A stretch of DNA of 64,000 bases from Mya arenaria (lineage: Eukaryota; Mollusca; Bivalvia; Myida; Myidae), in assembly GCF_026914265.1 (NCBI RefSeq), contig NC_069130.1, forward strand, positions 12,327,700 through 12,391,699, read 5' to 3'. Shown here piece by piece: positions 21,401 through 31,581 of this stretch (its first letter is position 1; every line of letters begins with the position of its first letter). The position numbers were made by a program, and so were the translations under genes. A model generated the notes under the pieces. The model saw only the letters and a program-made list of their open reading frames with translations. It was not told the origin of the DNA and did not search any database.

Positions 21401-21984
21401 GTGTAGTTAACTACAAGTGGAAAGAACAAATCTTAACAACTGCAGTACATTACAAAAGTCTACAACACATGAACTTTCAATTCTATCAACCTGGACATAC
21501 ACATCCTATACTAAGAATAAAAACCAAATCAACAAGAGACATTACCCGCATACCAGTGAAACTAAAACTACTTGTGGGAACATATATCCTTCAAAGTACG
21601 AAAGCAAACTTCAACCAGAATTCTGTGAATCCCACATGTCAACTATGTAATGAATCTAGTGAGACGCTGGAACACTTTATATTAGAATGTATCAACCTAC
21701 AAACAGTTAGAAAGCCCATAATCAATGACATTATAATAGAATTTAATAAGTGTGCAAAGAAAGATGGTCAGTGGCAGACCTTGAACCAAATCGAGAGAGT
21801 AAGATACTTAATTGACTGCTCCCACCTACTAACTAGACCTACTGAAGATGACATACAGAGATTAGCAGACCTAGAGTACCAAATCAGAAGACTTCTATAC
21901 TGTCTTCATACTGAGAGATACAGACAATACGCGGCCTTAGGCGGTGTTAATGGCTCTGCTAACCGACTGTACACTATTACATAG
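18430..21984 (+). CDS. LINE ORF2 protein: endonuclease and reverse transcriptase
   Basis: The frame is open from 18430; the first ATG is 18556 (1142 codons from there). Endonuclease motifs: NICSFNC with the conserved Asn at 18511-18513 (upstream of the ATG), LLQETW with the catalytic Glu at residue 11, GGDMNVD near residue 130 and SDHYPIS at ~206. Reverse transcriptase: LTPVFKNKGK, NYRGITVLP, DAKSAFDVVDH, LQGVRRGGVLSADLY, and CADDIT with the catalytic Asp pair at ~696-697. C-terminus: CQLCNESSETLEHFILEC at ~1026-1043, the Cys/His motif common in this LINE group. It nicks target DNA and reverse-transcribes the element RNA by target-primed reverse transcription. No stop or frameshift interrupts it, so this copy could still encode an active ORF2. 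Because the endonuclease Asn precedes every in-frame ATG, translation must enter from ORF1 or a non-AUG start. Confidence 0.92.
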   Translation, partial: LLFFRRRKDPVTGNTSTSIETLNICSFNCKNVKTNTEAICQIMKSNQILLLQETWLFENNINLLGEIDKNFNYIGKGADNDDPILPYQLPRGYGGVAVIWDKSIDHLLNTIKDGNERIQCIEFKSLSHNILIVSVYMPSRGSKKSDLEYAETLEYLYDICEKYKSTHEILIGGDMNVDLSKNECKSDKRTLLIKSFIEQYSLCFDVSGKTYVLSTGVECSEIDYFLKPIANNNYSIKIVLSDIPENLSDHYPISMSLKCSFKKQCTKQVTTLYKRRINWEKIDKETYQNLINEKIQHLRVTETADISSITENTKQIIQIINDSMQTFSRKPRSMKAKPKLRVWNHDIANSLNALKCSYKEWKDAGKPTENGNLSHTTMKVKKKEFRSKCRIEHARRKDYERERIMDTKINDKKLFYKLVNSQKRKHNVLEKLNVNGKELESQENIISGFHEHFSALADLTNSDEYDSDYHQQVINEVSLMDDIVLDTEVEPVTEPELDEAINSINTGKADDIFGMTIENIKYGGPLLREKILEIMNRIFQTGQIPDLLKVGILTPVFKNKGKCQDVTNYRGITVLPVIEKIIESVIKHRINDTIIDKQNPYQRGFTKNTSPLHASLVLEEIIRECKDNKENVDIILLDAKSAFDVVDHKHLLRRIYHMGIQDMHWTLLKNIHENTASIVQWQGNRSEQFPVLQGVRRGGVLSADLYKYFVNPLLNRLQDKEIGCKIGTTRCNATACADDITLNSTVKKETQILIDIAENFAKQERYHFQPKKTEHLHLHITPTTKSASNVENGTYTINENVIKTVDSTTHLGIKRTSTKAQSTDNNITKARKTLNKLFSDELHGYQRTDPQTRLHLFNLYVLPILTYGLEVILPGKCAMEKLEVFQKKSIKQLLSLPNNTADAAIYIISGVLPVEAQIHKKALTLLNNICLQDDNSIEKTLAQRQTIVKDGKSNSWFIEIRRLLWFYDLDDITSVISNPFKRVVWKNKVKSVVNYKWKEQILTTAVHYKSLQHMNFQFYQPGHTHPILRIKTKSTRDITRIPVKLKLLVGTYILQSTKANFNQNSVNPTCQLCNESSETLEHFILECINLQTVRKPIINDIIIEFNKCAKKDGQWQTLNQIERVRYLIDCSHLLTRPTEDDIQRLADLEYQIRRLLYCLHTERYRQYAALGGVNGSANRLYTIT
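18436..18442 (+). other. Candidate -1 ribosomal frameshift site U UUU UUA
   Basis: In ORF1 frame the codons read TCT TTT TTA, giving the heptamer T TTT TTA (X XXY YYZ form). Slipping back one base enters exactly the ORF2 frame, which is open from 18430. A 6-bp stem (TAGACG 18441-18446 with CGTCTA 18473-18478) overlaps the site; the usual 5-9-base spacer to a strong structure is not evident. Confidence 0.45.
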
Positions 21985-22090
21985 GTAGTGTTGTGACGTG
22001 TACAGTGCGGGTGTACATATACCAGTGATGCGTAAATAATTGGTTTAAACATTGGTGACGGTGATAAACCATACGTGGTAAAACACGGTT

Positions 22091-22143
22091 CTCCAACGTT
22101 GGAGGAAAGATACAGAATACAGAATACAGAATACAGAATATAG
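22091..22143 (+). repeat. LINE 3' end: 14-bp palindrome and (ATACAGA)n tail
   Basis: CTCCAACGTTGGAG (22091-22104) is a perfect palindrome. About four and a half 7-bp units of ATACAGA follow at 22110-22143. CR1-group LINEs end in short tandem units rather than poly(A), and such 3' hairpins are thought to be recognised by the reverse transcriptase. Confidence 0.8.
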
Positions 22144-22149
22144 ATGCCT

Positions 22150-24062
22150 TTTCACGACAGTTGTGTTATTTTTGTGTTTTATAACCAAAATTCTCGCTGA
22201 ACGTACAACTTTAAGCAAATTAAGACAGATATAAAAACGTAAATACATTTAGGATACATTAAGCATTTCAATTTAGTATCGTCTATAAATGAGACATAAT
22301 AAGTTTTATATCAGTGACGAACGAATGCAGCAGCGTCTGCATAACAGGCAATGTTATATATTATTTATCAAGATAAACCCAAACAACCCCCTAATTGTGA
22401 CCCTTCAACTTTAAATCAACAACGGACATATGTCTTGTGCAGTAAATAACTTATTTATTATTATATAATGTTCATAGATGATAACAGTTAAATGTTTATT
22501 CTTTACAATAGCAGAAATCAATCTATTTACATTTAAATTAGTTCCGTTTGACAATTTATTACTATCTTCTTTACATTATACTTCAATAGTAAAATTATAA
22601 TTCTTCATGACAGACGTCGAGGCTACATAGAATTTATTTGAGACATGTCATTGTTGCAGTCGCGGTAACTCCGTTATAGAAAAAAAATCAATTTCTTTAT
22701 GCCATTTTGTCATCTCACTTTTGATCTTTGAAATAGTATATATATGTTTCAAAGTCTTTTATGGGGAAAGGCGTATACTTCTCGGAAAGAATAATCACAC
22801 AGCCAGCTTTTCATGTAGATAACAACTCTCCTCCGTTTGTCAAGTAGCATAGATCAACATTGAATTGGGCCTGATAATGTCAAGTCAAAACAGGCATTTT
22901 TTTATTATTTTTTCAAAACCTTACTTCAAAAGGTACAAGTAGAGTTTTCAATGTATCAAACATTGCTGTCAATGATCGACATTGCAAGCTTCAGCTATAA
23001 ACCATCAAATTAAAATAATGCACAAATTCATTTAACAAAGAACTGGAGTAATGTTTAAATAGGATATATATATAAACTTAAAGTATCTGAACGCATACTC
23101 ATCTCAATTGTATTTAAACAATGCCTTAATGCCCGCGGGCGTCTCTGTTCATACGTGTGTGTTAACAGAGTGATTTGTGGTTAGCCTTGCATGAACATTG
23201 TTCAACCTTTCCAATAAATTGTTCAGTTGAAGGCGGGAAGAGCAATAGAACGAACATTTATTCGTTTTGCTGATGCCAAAATGTTTCAATTAAAGGGGTT
23301 GTTTTAGATGTTATTTTTTTCAATTTCTGGTGATCGTCCCGATACTCGGATTATTCTTAGAGGAACTGCTTAATAGAATCAAAGCGCTGAAAGCGCTGCA
23401 AGACTGTCGGTGACATAACTGAAGCAAGCAAACACTACCGCAAAGTTCTTTCAAATGAAACGTGATCAAATGATTTCATACAAATGATGAACACTCTTTA
23501 AGGTAGATGAAGAAGGATAAATGTGATTATAATAAGCACAAATATATTGGCCCTACTTAATCATGTATCCAATGGCCTACAAGATTCTTAATTCAAATTT
23601 CCTAATTTTGAACCGCTTTAAATTAGTTAAATGCATATTCATTATGTTAAAATTGCTTCAATTTATGACGTCGCTTATAACAGTTTCAGTAAGCAATTAC
23701 ATTCCTTCATTTCATTAGGGTCTGTTGAAGCCTATGTCTTTAAAATGCAAATACAATACAAACTATACCCAATATTCAAGGGACATAATAAAAATATAAC
23801 TTTAAAATGATGCTCTTTCAAGCCTAAAAATGCCTCCCAGAACTTTTATCAACAGAGTCCACATATCTACAAAATTTGTGCTCGAGTTATATTCTTTGAT
23901 ATAAAAGTGAAAACAAATCTGCATGGTGCTGTGGCATCATACCATGAAAAAAACTAATATCTTTAAAATTTGTTTTCTAGTTTGTTTTTATTATAAAAGT
24001 GTTAATAAATCTGCATGGTGCTGAAGAAAAAAAACTAATGTCTTAAATTTCAAACCTGCAGC
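22150..24062. other. Non-coding stretch, nothing recognised
   Basis: AT-rich. A duplicated phrase 'aatctgcatggtgctg' at 23918 and 24010 is the only local repeat noted. No exon supported. Confidence 0.35.
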
Positions 24063-24919
24063 ATTAATTAGCGCCATGTTGTCAAGAATATCTGGACAAT
24101 TGAATGAAATATGCATGGACCGAAATGACAGCTGGTTTTTCATTGACAAAAGATGCCTTTGAGGCAGTTTTAAGATTATGCTATTCAAAGTATGAGGGTA
24201 GTTGGTACAGTTTTCACTCATATTCAGATGATGGCTGATATTTGCTGATAAACATGTATCCTCTTAGCAGCAGGGAATAAGTAAATGACATAGTTTTAAT
24301 GACCAATATTGGAGATGTGACCTTGACCTCCAAATGCAAAGGGGTCATCTGCTGGTCACCCCAAACCTAAATTTCAAGTTTGAAGGCCATGGGTGCAGAC
24401 TTTGTCGAGTTGTCACACAGGCAAGCTTTTTTGCGTTCAATGGTCTGTGACAAATCAATAGGGCTCACCTACTGGTCAGGCCCAACCCTAAAGTCAAGTT
24501 GTTCAAGGGCCATGGGTGCAGGCTTTGTCCAGTCATTATTAATACAACCTTTAAGCATTCAAAGTCACTGTGACCTTGACTTTTGACCCAATGACCCCTT
24601 AAATCAATAGGATCTTCTAATAGTCAGACTTAGCCTCCATGTTGAGTTTGAGGGCCATAGGTGCAGGCATTGTCAACTTATCAGTCAGATGTATGATTTG
24701 ACACCTTCCTGTTCAAGGTCACTGTGACCTTTGACCATATTACCCCTAAAATCAAAAGGGGTCATCTACTGGTTAAACCAAACTTTCATGTCAAGTTTGA
24801 CAATAGGTCTAGGAATTGTCGAGTTATCACCCGGAAAAGCTTTGGTCTACTGTCAGACAGACGGACGTAGTGGTCAACATGTGCAAAGCAATATACTCCT
24901 CTTCTTTGAAAGGGGCATA
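24063..24919 (-). mobile_element. Composite repeat element, family 2, minus-strand copy
   Basis: Read on the minus strand it starts 'ttatgcccctttcaaagaag' and 'gcacatgttgaccac', continues with about four degenerate units ('ggcctgaccagtaggtgagc', 'caaacttga'), and ends with the tail 'ttattccctgctgctaag' ... 'ccagctgtcatttcggtcc'. Order and tail match the copy at 5936-6988. Confidence 0.75.
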
Positions 24920-26170
24920 ATAAATTGAAATTGATTAAATATTTTTGTTTATTATGTTAATTAACTTACACTACATACAACAAGTACCATTTTGATATTT
25001 TCGAATGCTCATTTGGGCATGTACATGGGTTTTGATCTGACTATGAACATGAAACTACATAGTGATGTTCCCTCCTATCAATTCTAAATTTAAATAACCA
25101 TGAGAAAAAAAGAATGTTTTCACTGCACCATGAATAAATATGTCAAACAAAATAAATGTCAAGTTATTCAAGATTAATTTAACACTGTTCTTTTGATGAT
25201 TTCCGTGCATTCCTGACTGCAGGTTTTTCCCATTTTCCCACACAGTTATTTCATATTGGCCTTACAAGGTCAGATCTTGAGTTGGGTCTTCATTGCTGGA
25301 CACCATCTCTTTATCTCCACAGAAAACACACTGGTGCAAATTTCACTGCAACAACTGCAAAAAAAGTTATATTATATTCTAACTGAACTCTGCATCAATA
25401 TTCAATTATTTTTTATTGGATTTAGGAAATGTCTTTGTTTTAAAGAGTTCATGTAAATTAATGCATTTTTTTTTCAATTTAATGCATTATCATGCTGGAC
25501 TCTTTGACATTGATGGTTAAAACAAAGAAGGCATATGATTTGTTTACAGATTAAACATGATTAATTATAAATGTGTTCTTTAATTAATAGACAAGTGGCA
25601 ACAATTTCCCCAGTTAAAAAAGCTTACATTTGTATATCTGCAGATTAATCATTTGCATTTCTTTTGCTTTGACCATTTAAGTCAAATGAGTTAGACATGA
25701 TAATGCATTAAAATAAGAAATATATTTTTGGGCATCAATCTATAGTGTATTGCCTTCAATCCAGAAATAAATTTCTTCTCAACAGATGCTAAATTATAAA
25801 AAAATATATAAACCAAGATTTTGATTATGACATACCTGCATAGTTAGTGGTCTCCATAACTGCTCAGAAATGCTCCCTATGACAAACTAAGTGCTGGTGT
25901 ATGGCTGGGTAATAGTGCTGCTCCAACCAATAGCGCAATTCTTCCTACAGGTGGACCAGCTCCTCAATATGGTTTCTGTCATGGCAGTGATAACAGTATG
26001 TAACATGCCCTTTTCTACTTTCCAGAGAATGAATCTTCCAATCTAAATTACAAATTTAAGAACAAATATATACATATGCACATGTAATGTTGTTAAAAAC
26101 AAACCATTTAGATGCCACAAAACTATAAGATTTTAGGTGAAAATTGAGCCAAATCAAAACATTTAGTCAT

Positions 26171-26530
26171 TTAAAGCTGCACTCTCACAGATTTACTGTT
26201 TTTACAACTTTTGTATTTTTTGTCTTGGATTGACCTATTTTTTTTGCTAAAATATCTGCAAACCAGTGATATAAGACTACTGACAAAATATTAGATTGCA
26301 GACCCCCATATTTCAGGTCGAAAACAAAGGTTTTATGGCTTAAAGCGTTACTAACGGTTTAAGAAAAATGCATAAAACATTTTGAACTTAAATATAAACA
26401 TTTTCTGACAAATTTATTGTCAGCAATCTTATATGAATGGTTAACATGCATTTTCACATAAATTGGCCCGTTCCAAGACAAAAAATAAATAAAGTAGTCA
26501 ATACGTTCAATCTGTAAGAGTGCTGCAACT
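26171..26530. mobile_element. MITE family 3, copy 3
   Basis: TTAAAGCTGCACTCTCACAG at the left; 'caatctgtaagagtgctgca' at the right. The interior is shared with copy 1 ('ccagtgatataagactactg', 'ccgttccaagacaaaa'), longer by about 90 bases. Confidence 0.75.
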
Positions 26531-26942
26531 CTTAGTCACAGATTGAAGGTTTTGACAACTTCTTTTACTTTTTGGCTTGGAATAAGCCAATGAAAAGCAG
26601 TATGAAAACTGATGAAATAAGTATGCGGACAAAAGATAAGATCATGTTTTTTATATTTACATTTGTAACTATTGGTTTTATGGTTAAAAGCATTACTAAC
26701 GCTTTACTAATAATGAGATTTTTGGCACAGAACATCATCTTTTGACCGTATTAAAATAAGAAAACAGCGTTCCAATATTTTCAGTTGTCTTTTTTGACTG
26801 AATTAATATAAGAAAGCAGCGATCCCCTTTTTCCAGTTGTCTGTTATGTCCAGTGTTCAGAAATTCGCATAAAATAATTCATTACAAGACCAAGAAATAA
26901 AAAAGAGTTGGTAAAACACAATCTGTGAGAGTGCAGCTTAAA
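26531..26942. mobile_element. MITE family 3, copy 4, abutting copy 3
   Basis: Starts 'cttagtcacagattgaaggt', ends 'caatctgtgagagtgcagct' then TAAA. It contains an internal imperfect repeat ('tttgaccgtattaaaataag' / 'tttgactgaattaatataag'). The outer left end is damaged where it meets copy 3. Confidence 0.65.
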
Positions 26943-27623
26943 CATATGATATGCATTATCAGCCAAGTGCAGACCTACTCACATCCTGGCTACACAACCA
27001 GTACATTCATCAGCTTTACTGATTCGAACCAGGCACATTTATATTGGTAAACTAGCATTTTACCATTCTGTGCTGGCCAGTAAAGTTCTCATTTGAATTA
27101 GAATTCAAAATGTATATACCTTTGTTCATTTTTTTGCCAATCTCTGTTTCAACTGAACTTCCTAAATGAATGAGAAGTTTCAAAAAATAATTACAGTATC
27201 TCAGTAAATACCTGCATTTATGTGTTCTTGTGCAATCTGTCAGCTTTGATAGGCTCAGGTTTCATTTTGTCCACCTCAATACTTGTAATCTTCTAGTCTG
27301 ATGTACTGCCATCCAATTTTTAAGTCAGGTCAGGCAGCCATTTCAGCTTTGTTCCAGTTGATTGTATCAGATGATGTTAACAATACTAGCCTTGTATCCA
27401 GGCACTTCTCAATCTGAAAGTTTACAAAAGAACATGGCCTGTAATATTTAATAAAAAAATCATAATTGTTTACTTCTGGATGATGGGTTCCATGACCATG
27501 TGAACACTTGCATGGAGATCTGTCAAACTGAGTAACTGATTTTTAGGCAGCTCCCAGCTTGGCTCTTCAATTGACAGGTGCATTATACATTATAGAGACA
27601 ATAAATCAAACACTTGGAAGCAC

Positions 27624-28165
27624 TAGTCCAAACAATAGTAACTTAACTGATCTTTTTACAAATTTTGAAATGGCATATCCTTCACATATAATTTTTTTGT
27701 ACCAAAAGTGGGTAGCTATTCCGATTGGGATTCCGGATCAGATAATTATATATACCGGTATCTAAAATATGAGTTATGTACACAAAAAATAAAAGCTGAC
27801 GAATTATTATGAGTTTGATGAGTGTTTTTCTTCATTTCATACTGTCAAAACATAATGATATAAACTGTTATACATGAAGATCACCTGCATTAGGCTGCGG
27901 TGCATAGATTTAAATAGATGTAAAATGGTTGTGTTTTTTAATGCATTAAATGCTTGTTTTGTGAAAAAAATCTTTGCACTTACATGGTAATAACTAAAAT
28001 ACGAATATAAACCTTTAATATCTATATTTCAAACATATAATACTTATCTAACTACGATTTCAATATCTTTCAACCCCCACCCTGTTTTGCACAAACCCGA
28101 TTAGACGTAAGGGATTGGAAGAATCCCATATAACACGTCTATTCTTTTAGACTATTGAAGCACAT
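27624..28165. repeat. Duplicated non-coding segment, copy 1
   Basis: Shares with copy 2: 'ctagtccaaa', 'aagtgggtagctattccgat', 'aattattatgagtttgatg', 'aatgcattaaatgcttgttt', 'gggattggaagaatccca' and 'aacacgtctatt' in the same order. No conserved reading frame. Confidence 0.75.
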
Positions 28166-28286
28166 ATATGTTCTTTTTTGATGGTTGAGACGTTTCAGGT
28201 TAAACAACAATTAAAACTGCAAAATAATTTTAGTGAATAATCAACTCTGAATTGAAAGTAACATGAAGATGTTGTAGTGAAGGATT

Positions 28287-28287
<1 letters not shown>

Positions 28288-28322
<35 letters not shown>
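28288..28322. repeat. (AT)n microsatellite
   Basis: About 16 AT units between the two duplicated segments. Confidence 0.9.
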
Positions 28323-28326
<4 letters not shown>

Positions 28327-28403
28327 TTTTTTTTTAATCGTAAAAAGAGTCCATCAACGTACAAATATTTAGACTAAGAGATGTAGATCAGCTAGATGTA
28401 CCT

Positions 28404-29210
28404 TCTAGTCCAAATAATTGTACGTTGACAGATTTTTTTTCGATTTTTGATACAGCAAATCCTTCACGTACAAATTGTTTTGTACGAAAAGTGGGTAGTT
28501 ATTCCGATCGGGATTCCCGGTTAAAGCATATTGCATCTATAACATATCATAAAAACAAGAAATATTACCAGATAATGTTATTTTATATAAATTCCGTAAC
28601 CAAAAAGTAATATCAAGCAAATAATTATGAGTTTGATGGGGTTTTTTTCATTTCATTCTGTCAAAACATAAGAATATATACATGAAGGGCACCTGCAAGG
28701 CTGCAGTTCACAATTTTAAAACAATTGGAACATTTCGGCCATCAATTGTAACAACTCGCCATCTTCGGTAAGCTTCGAGATAGTCAATCCCTGTTGGATA
28801 CTGGCTGAGGTGTTCAGATTGTTCAGCCAAGGTCGAGTTGTTACGATTGTATTTTTGAGTTGTTACGATTGTATTATCTCGAAGCTTGTCGGAGGTGGCC
28901 GAATTATTACGACTGGGTCAAGTTAACCACTTGGCATAATTGTTGTCTGTATCAGTCAACTTACCTTTTAATGAAAAGGTAAATAATGTGTTTTAATGCA
29001 TTAAATGCTTGTTTTTTTTTGCAAAATAGCTTTGCACTTCCATCTTAAAATATGAATATAAATCTTTACTTTATTATCCATTTCAACCATAAAATACTTC
29101 ACTTAATAAAATTTCAATATTTTTCAAACACCCCCGCTTTTTGCACAAAACCGTTTAGACGTTAGGGATTGGAGGAATCCCGTATAACACGTCTATTATT
29201 TCAGACTAAT
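28404..29210. repeat. Duplicated non-coding segment, copy 2 (with insertion)
   Basis: Same order of blocks as copy 1 but about 260 bases longer; the extra sequence is the fold-back at 28735-28905 and flanks. Confidence 0.75.
28735..28905. mobile_element. Fold-back element inserted in duplicated segment copy 2
   Basis: 'cggtaagcttcgagata' (28766-28782) and its inverse 'tatctcgaagcttgtcgg' (28875-28892), plus outer 'tcggccatcaattgtaac' / 'ggccgaattattacga', form an imperfect inverted repeat. It is absent from copy 1, so it arrived after the duplication or was lost from copy 1. Confidence 0.6.
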
Positions 29211-29696
29211 GTACATGTACCTTCGTGTCCGAAATCGATCACTTCCTGGCAGCTCATTTCTGGATTGTCTCCATCTAAATTTAACATTTTTAGACGCATA
29301 CATTGATGCCATTTTTGCTTCGATTGATGTTAAAGCAATAGCACTAAATACAGGTCGGTTATTTTGTAGAAGAACGTGTTCGAAGTAACATTCAATTTCA
29401 TTTCCGCATTATCGCCGCCATATTGTGTATGACTTTAAAAACTACACCCTATAGTCCAAAATAACAATAGGCATAACGTTGACACACTGTGATAGGTATA
29501 ATCCAAATAATTTACTCAAACAAATACAATAGTTCGATTGCTGCTGAAAAAAATCATTTGAAACATAAAAGCTATTTCACAAAATATTACATGACATGAA
29601 CTCTTTAACCGCGTATGATTTATTTCTTAATAGCTTTCATTCATAAAATAAGTTCTTTGCCGGGGTTTGCCGGGTCAGTCTTGAATGTCGGGATAT

Positions 29697-29710
29697 GTGT
29701 GACGTCACAC
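29697..29710. promoter_or_regulatory. CRE-type palindrome GTGTGACGTCACAC
   Basis: A perfect 14-bp palindrome centred on the CREB/ATF site TGACGTCA, in a locally CpG-richer patch that also has 'tatcgccgccatattg' at 29411. It may mark a promoter; no transcript start is evident. Confidence 0.35.
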
Positions 29711-30027
29711 GGGGTGCAAACATGTGGTGTAGCTTACTATTGGATGTAGGGTAAAATGACATCGTATGTAAATGCTATACTTTCATTATTTTTCATTATT
29801 TTGTTCAATAAAACTCACCAAATTGCAACGGTACAACTATACTAAGAGTAACACGCAATGTTTGTCATAAAAAAGGCAATAACGCGTTAAATACACATAA
29901 GCAGGTACTTGACGCCCCACATTCACGTTAGCAGTTCTGTTGCTACGCAGGTGGTGTGTATTAATATATTCATGTTCAATATGTCGTGTCAGGCGACTAG
30001 TCGCGTTTCTGAAATACCGCTCTCTAA

Positions 30028-30054
30028 AGACTGTCGGCTTGCAGCCGACAGTCT
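30028..30054. repeat. Perfect 12-bp-arm hairpin
   Basis: AGACTGTCGGCT, loop TGC, AGCCGACAGTCT. All twelve pairs match. Confidence 0.85.
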
Positions 30055-31581
30055 AAAAACATATTCAACTGTGAATAGTTGTTGGTTTGCTTTACAATTT
30101 TATCTTCAATGTAATTAAAACATAACACAGGAAGATAACGTTTATTGGAAAAACTGAAATACAAATGAAATGCTCAAATGGTGTGAAGTTGATCAAGCAT
30201 ATCAGTGAATATACACTTATTATGTAAATACAAAAGAAATTGACAAGTGTATCAATAAATTCGAAAAATTGTATCGAAAATTGATCCTAGTTGTCCCAAA
30301 TCGCCGAATTGGAAAATCAACATACTAGGCCATAACACAATCGAAATGTATGGCAATATTCTGATAACGTTGTCAAGTTAACTTTGACAACAAGTAGACA
30401 TTTGATTCCGAAAAAGGTCAATGGATTGATTCCCGTTTTAATTCACGAACAAATAAGATGGTGAAGAAAAAAATGGAACCAAACCAGATTTTTTTTTCAA
30501 ATTAAATGGTTCACGTTTAAGTTGGGAACCAACAATAAATATGAAAAGAACATTAAGAACCAAACCTCACAAACAGTGAATTTATTATTTGAATGGCATT
30601 CTTTGTCATGATCAGGTTTATTAATCTGATTAATTAGTTCCCGTTTCATTTTGGAAAAATATGAAAAGAAAACTGATATTCTTTATTTTGGTCAGAGTTA
30701 TGAGAAAACCCTAGTGAATATGATATATATTTGGCGTCATCTATGACTGTCTATATATCGGTTATTTAATTATACAAATCATTTCTAGTTCATGATTTGG
30801 GCTAATGCAAATTTATGAAAATGAAGGATATCAGGTGAATAATATATTTTCCAAAAATAAAAAAGGCTTCTATACAAATTTATATGAGATGCTAAGCAAC
30901 AGTACTACACACCAGAAATACGCAGGTGTATATGTTTAATAAAATGCTAAATATATAAATAAAATTCGTGCCAATCTGCTCATAAAACTAAAGACATTTC
31001 CTGTTTAAAAAGAAAACACTTACGAAAATTAAAAATAAGTGCTCTTATTAACGCTTATAACACCTACAATCATACTTTTAAGCTCGATTTATTACAGAAA
31101 TTATTAAAAAATAAATCGTTATGACATTGTTATTCAAATTTCAAATATAATGTGTATTCAAAGCTAAATGTATAAGGGCAACGCAAACAAAATGGAATAT
31201 AATTATATCTATAGTAAAATAATAATAAAAGTTATGTACAGTTCAATTATCTAATATATCAAAAAAGTTCAAATATTCAACTTATTAAAAAAAAAACTAA
31301 AGAGTATACACCATGGTAAAATTAAAACAAGCATAACAACATGCAACTAATTACAAGGAGATTTACAATGCAATGTTTATGTTTATATTGGCAGGTGAAA
31401 TACTCGTGTTCTGCATAAAGGTGATGCAATAAAAGGCCGTTGAAATAATTGTCATCATGTCTTCACCTTGTGAAAAGCATGACTTAATATTTCATCATAT
31501 GCCTAGTAAATGTATGTATATTCATGTCTTCGTGTCAATGGTAACCCTACGTGTGCCATTGTTCCGAGATGGTCGAATCGT

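Larger units (their letters stand above)
15480..22143 (+). mobile_element. Non-LTR retrotransposon (LINE), CR1-like, nearly full length
   Basis: Parts in order: a ~0.9-kb 5' UTR with two YY1-like sites, ORF1 (two PHD fingers and a coiled coil), a short ORF1/ORF2 overlap, ORF2 (apurinic-type endonuclease, reverse transcriptase, C-terminal Cys/His motif), a short 3' UTR with a palindrome, and a 7-bp microsatellite tail. The 5' boundary is approximate; no target-site duplication was resolved. PHD fingers in ORF1 and a microsatellite tail are known in CR1-group LINEs. ORF2 is intact over 1142 codons while ORF1 has one single-base shift and one premature stop, so the copy is fairly young. It lies head-to-head with the candidate host exon at 15174-15307. 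Confidence 0.9.
25262..27413 (-). pseudogene. Decayed three-exon gene remnant with zinc-finger-like motifs
   Basis: Exon-like blocks with splice signals on the minus strand: 27413-27212 (after 'ctttcag', before GTATTT) reads IEKCLDTRLVLLTSSDTI, then PDLKIGWQYIRLEDYKY with in-frame stops. Block 26042-25836 (before GTATGT) reads GHVTYCYHCHDRNHIEELVH, then EELRYWLEQHYYPAIHQH, again with two in-frame stops. Block ~25348-25262 reads LHQCVFCGDKE and ends TAA. The CxxC pairs (CYHC, CVFC) suggest a zinc-binding domain. I do not recognise the family; the phases of the last two blocks do not join cleanly. It is a dead host gene or a dead transposon gene. Confidence 0.4.
29211..31581. other. Intergenic region downstream of the PTP gene
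   Basis: No exon supported. Contains a CRE palindrome (29697), a perfect hairpin (30028) and long AT-rich sequence with A-runs at 31260-31320. Confidence 0.4.

Noticed and set aside
15480-22143. LTR or retrovirus-like origin for the reverse transcriptase
   Set aside because: Endonuclease N-terminal to RT, no protease, integrase, RNase H order or LTRs, and a microsatellite tail: a LINE.
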